In this document: positions 62,801-64,000 of the stretch, in pieces
Layout: the number at the start of each line of letters is the position of its first letter
Numbering within the stretch: position 1 is the stretch's first letter
From: JAXMBN01 sp046349875
GTDB taxonomy: Bacteria; Planctomycetota; Planctomycetia; Pirellulales; Pirellulaceae
Direction of reading: 5' to 3'
DNA length: 64,000 bases
NCBI GenBank assembly: GCA_046349875.1
Contig: JAXMBN010000001.1
Location: forward strand, 186,001-250,000
The notes under the pieces: model-generated
Databases searched by the model: none
What the model saw: the letters and a program-made list of their open reading frames with translations, nothing else
What the model was told of the DNA's origin: nothing
Translations under genes and position numbers: made by a program

Positions 62801-64000
62801 GAGTGAGCGTGTACGATCCATTGGCCAAAGTCTTGGTTGCAGGTTCACCGAGGTCTAATCGATCGTCACCATCGACGTCGACATAGATCCAAATACCTTC
62901 CAAGCCAGGTTCACCAGCATCCTTGATGCCGTTGGCATTGAGGTCATTCCACTTGAAGCCCGTCACTGTCGAATCGGGAAGAACAAAACCGAAATTCACA
63001 CCGCTTCGGGTTTGATTCAAAGTAATGTCAACCGACTGCGCCGCTTCACTTGGACGCGTAGGTTGCCATCCAACAGCGGGAGCCGCACGAACCCAAGTCG
63101 GACGAGCTGCGCCATAAATGGTGTAAGCTCCATCGGCCGCAGAAAGGGTTCGAGGTTCACCTGGCGAAATGGCCAAGTCATTGTTTAGGTCAAGCCAAAC
63201 GGTCCAACCCTGAAGACCTGCTTCGTTCAGATCTTGAACACCACTTCGATTGCGATCATTGAAAATCTTGCCGGTTACTGCGCCACCCACGGTTCCCGAA
63301 GACAATCCATGAGCTAACTGATTGATCGTATCTTCGGTACCAAATCGAATGAGCGAAGCAGCTGGATCGTAGGTATCCACTCCAAAGTCCACATCGACGT
63401 CATCAATCGTGCCGAAGATTCCATCAGGACCGACACCAGCCAAAACCGAGATGGGAACTCCACCCGCATCCATCAACTGGACACTGGCATTGGTATTGAG
63501 GGTATGCCATCCACCAAAGAAGTGCCCAGCTTCGTGGCAAACGATCGAGCCAATGACGTTTGCAACGGCATCCAATCGGCGAGTTGCACCAGATACGGGG
63601 AAGCTATTGACCGAGTTCGGGTCGTTCGCAGGACCGCTCAGCAAGTCCAACAGAACGACAGCCGTCTCTTCGGTCTTGAAGTTACCAACGTCAACGCTTT
63701 GAGCCAATCCAATCGTCTGAATTCCCAACTCCGCAATCGTTCCACCAACGAAGATTCGGCTGACGTGCGGCAAACCAAACGGGTCGCCATGGTCGCGGCT
63801 ATTCAAAATGACAAAGTCGTAGTCGCCAGGATTTCCTGTGTTGGGTGCGTACCCATTCAATCCCTTGATTCCAAGGTCAAGAAAATTCTCTTGGACGTTG
63901 GCGATGATTCGATCGATCAACAAGCTCTCATCCGATGCTTGCAAACCCCAGTTTGCCAAGAAGCTCGACAGAGGCGAGAAGCGGGTAGTACCAGGAAGAT
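59853..64000 (-). CDS. Giant secreted metzincin/SdrD-B/cadherin-like/dockerin protein, N-terminus beyond window
   Basis: At least 1380 residues; the frame is still open at the right edge, so the N-terminus and any signal peptide are missing. The readable start contains a zinc-protease motif HEAGHFFGGWH (63504-63536), the metzincin HExxHxxGxxH. Two SdrD-B-like repeats follow (GKIFNDRNRSGVQDLNEAGL and GFKWNDLNANGIKDAGEPGL), then a GEVEDY domain (LDYGDAPAPYPTTATAGG and ending GRSVAGEVEDYATT). Three cadherin-like/Ig repeats read VDDSVTVARNSLNNTLDVLA, VDDSYDVSTNTIGYPLNVLA and VDDSLASPLPANSTGNIIDV. The C-terminus is a type I dockerin with two calcium loops, DVNNDGFVSPIDSLLVIN and DVNADGFISPIDALMVLN, and an acidic tail. 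It is probably a cell-surface or matrix protein; the dockerin's partner is unknown. Confidence 0.92.
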   Translation of the reverse strand, partial: LPGTTRFSPLSSFLANWGLQASDESLLIDRIIANVQENFLDLGIKGLNGYAPNTGNPGDYDFVILNSRDHGDPFGLPHVSRIFVGGTIAELGIQTIGLAQSVDVGNFKTEETAVVLLDLLSGPANDPNSVNSFPVSGATRRLDAVANVIGSIVCHEAGHFFGGWHTLNTNASVQLMDAGGVPISVLAGVGPDGIFGTIDDVDVDFGVDTYDPAASLIRFGTEDTINQLAHGLSSGTVGGAVTGKIFNDRNRSGVQDLNEAGLQGWTVWLDLNNDLAISPGEPRTLSAADGAYTIYGAARPTWVRAAPAVGWQPTRPSEAAQSVDITLNQTRSGVNFGFVLPDSTVTGFKWNDLNANGIKDAGEPGLEGIWIYVDVDGDDRLDLGEPATKTLANGSYTLTPPRAGTYAIREVLEPGFLQTYPTSGEHIVSYDGVNPLRGLDFGNRFALDYGDAPAPYPTTATAGGATAGIVSGLSLGTYVDIDGDGQPNAAATGDDINGLANSAGNVIDDEDGITFIRPLVAGDANNAVSAFLTNTTGQTAYLHGWIDLNKDGDWNDAGEQIIKNQPLAAGANTVVFSIPSSATLGSTYARFRLSQEINTLPTGRSVAGEVEDYATTIASTLELAVDDSVTVARNSLNNTLDVLANDFKIPGEALQIVSISSGDKGGNIRINTARTAILYTPRNGFVGRETFTYRMRNASGAEDTATVTVNVALTFENPVAVDDSYDVSTNTIGYPLNVLANDIEGRGGALQIISITTPDQGGSAVIGSGNQSIRYTPRRNFGGTETFSYTATDADGKLTTAKVTVHTLPGDRDDDVAGISFRVTDLSGNQVSAVRQGEKFKVQVYVDDLRAPENFTISPGVFAAYLDMLYNAALVTPSANTTTNSNFNFQIDWGNVYAAGRQGTNEVPGKIDDMGAFTGAQDMDQPDPSLLATITFDAMAPGLVDFIADPADNSPLTDVLLFNTPSTPVPIQQVRYGRASVEIVGDSFSFPYAVDDSLASPLPANSTGNIIDVLDNDSPGTTGSIRMVSVTQPINGFVEIDDNGTSIPSDDVVRYTPNAGYNGFDSFTYTIQDDRGFTSIGRVSLQVGNATGDDLIELRLAATDLNGTPIDQITVGQKFQLRGFVRDLRASGANLGVFAAFQDVLYNSSLVGVDLDSSTGGLGFQVAFSANYSNVKSGDIRVNNLINELGSVQTGSAPLGSGELLQFTLTLTAKAVGQASFVGDPADISPFHDTLLFEPPTTIAPDFIRYVADSINIVAASSGSGEGFTNTNNPFDVNNDGFVSPIDSLLVINSLNRQGTRALGGSGGEGEDGRYFYDVNADGFISPIDALMVLNRLNQQGAGEGEGEVNDVVFDTTADDGVDSILDDLASDVLDQWRKKR

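Overview
The gene content points to a planctomycete (Planctomycetota, most likely a Pirellulales-type genome). Evidence: a DUF1559 prepilin-like remnant beside a small regulatory-domain lipoprotein, DUF1552 and DUF1592-family proteins, a PVC-type heme-binding dehydrogenase, a DUF1549/DUF1553 cytochrome remnant, an ECF sigma factor beside a Ser/Thr kinase, a Tat-exported Gfo/Idh oxidoreductase, and a giant dockerin/SdrD-B surface protein. By eye the DNA is close to 50-55% GC, apart from one AT-rich island near 56.0-56.6 kb. Genes lie on both strands in short operons. I saw no tRNA, rRNA, insertion sequence or CRISPR array. Layout, left to right. 0-3.5 kb: a PPi-type phosphofructokinase (cut by the left edge), a cystathionine-type PLP enzyme and a YitT-family membrane protein. 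3.5-7.2 kb: a palindromic repeat, a tandem cyanophycinase-like protein whose first domain has lost its active site, and an SPFH-domain protein. 7.5-10.6 kb: a three-gene signalling operon made of an ECF sigma factor, a Ser/Thr kinase with an N-terminal zinc anti-sigma motif, and a coiled-coil protein. 10.8-13.6 kb: serC and serA (serine biosynthesis). 13.7-24.7 kb: secreted proteins and lipoproteins, a FlgM-like anti-sigma protein preceded by an unusually hairpin-rich intergenic region, a Fur regulator, a truncated DUF1559 gene and the heme-binding dehydrogenase. 24.8-30 kb: the DUF1552/DUF1592 pair and a ceramidase-like protein. 30-36 kb: holA followed by a YhaO/YhaN-like nuclease-ATPase pair. 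37-40.4 kb: a permease, a 55-residue membrane protein and an FAD oxidoreductase. 40.7-45.7 kb: a MarR / membrane-fusion protein / RND efflux operon whose RND gene carries one extra base. 45.8-52 kb: gltD and gltB. From 52.1 to 58.8 kb five genes carry frameshifts, most of them many: a LysR regulator, a small two-TM protein, a thioredoxin-like protein, a DUF1549/DUF1553 cytochrome and the N-terminus of a fatty-acid desaturase. An intact Gfo/Idh gene lies in the middle of this block, and an AT-rich segment of unknown origin separates two of the wrecks. Either this is a decaying segment or the assembly is poor here; raw-read coverage would decide. The window ends in a metzincin/SdrD/cadherin-like/dockerin surface protein that runs off the right edge. 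The most interesting leads are the structured intergenic region at 16.2-16.4 kb, the sigma / zinc-finger-kinase operon, the half-dead tandem peptidase, and the AT-rich island with its surrounding gene wreckage. All identifications come from reading translated sequence and motifs; no database search was possible.
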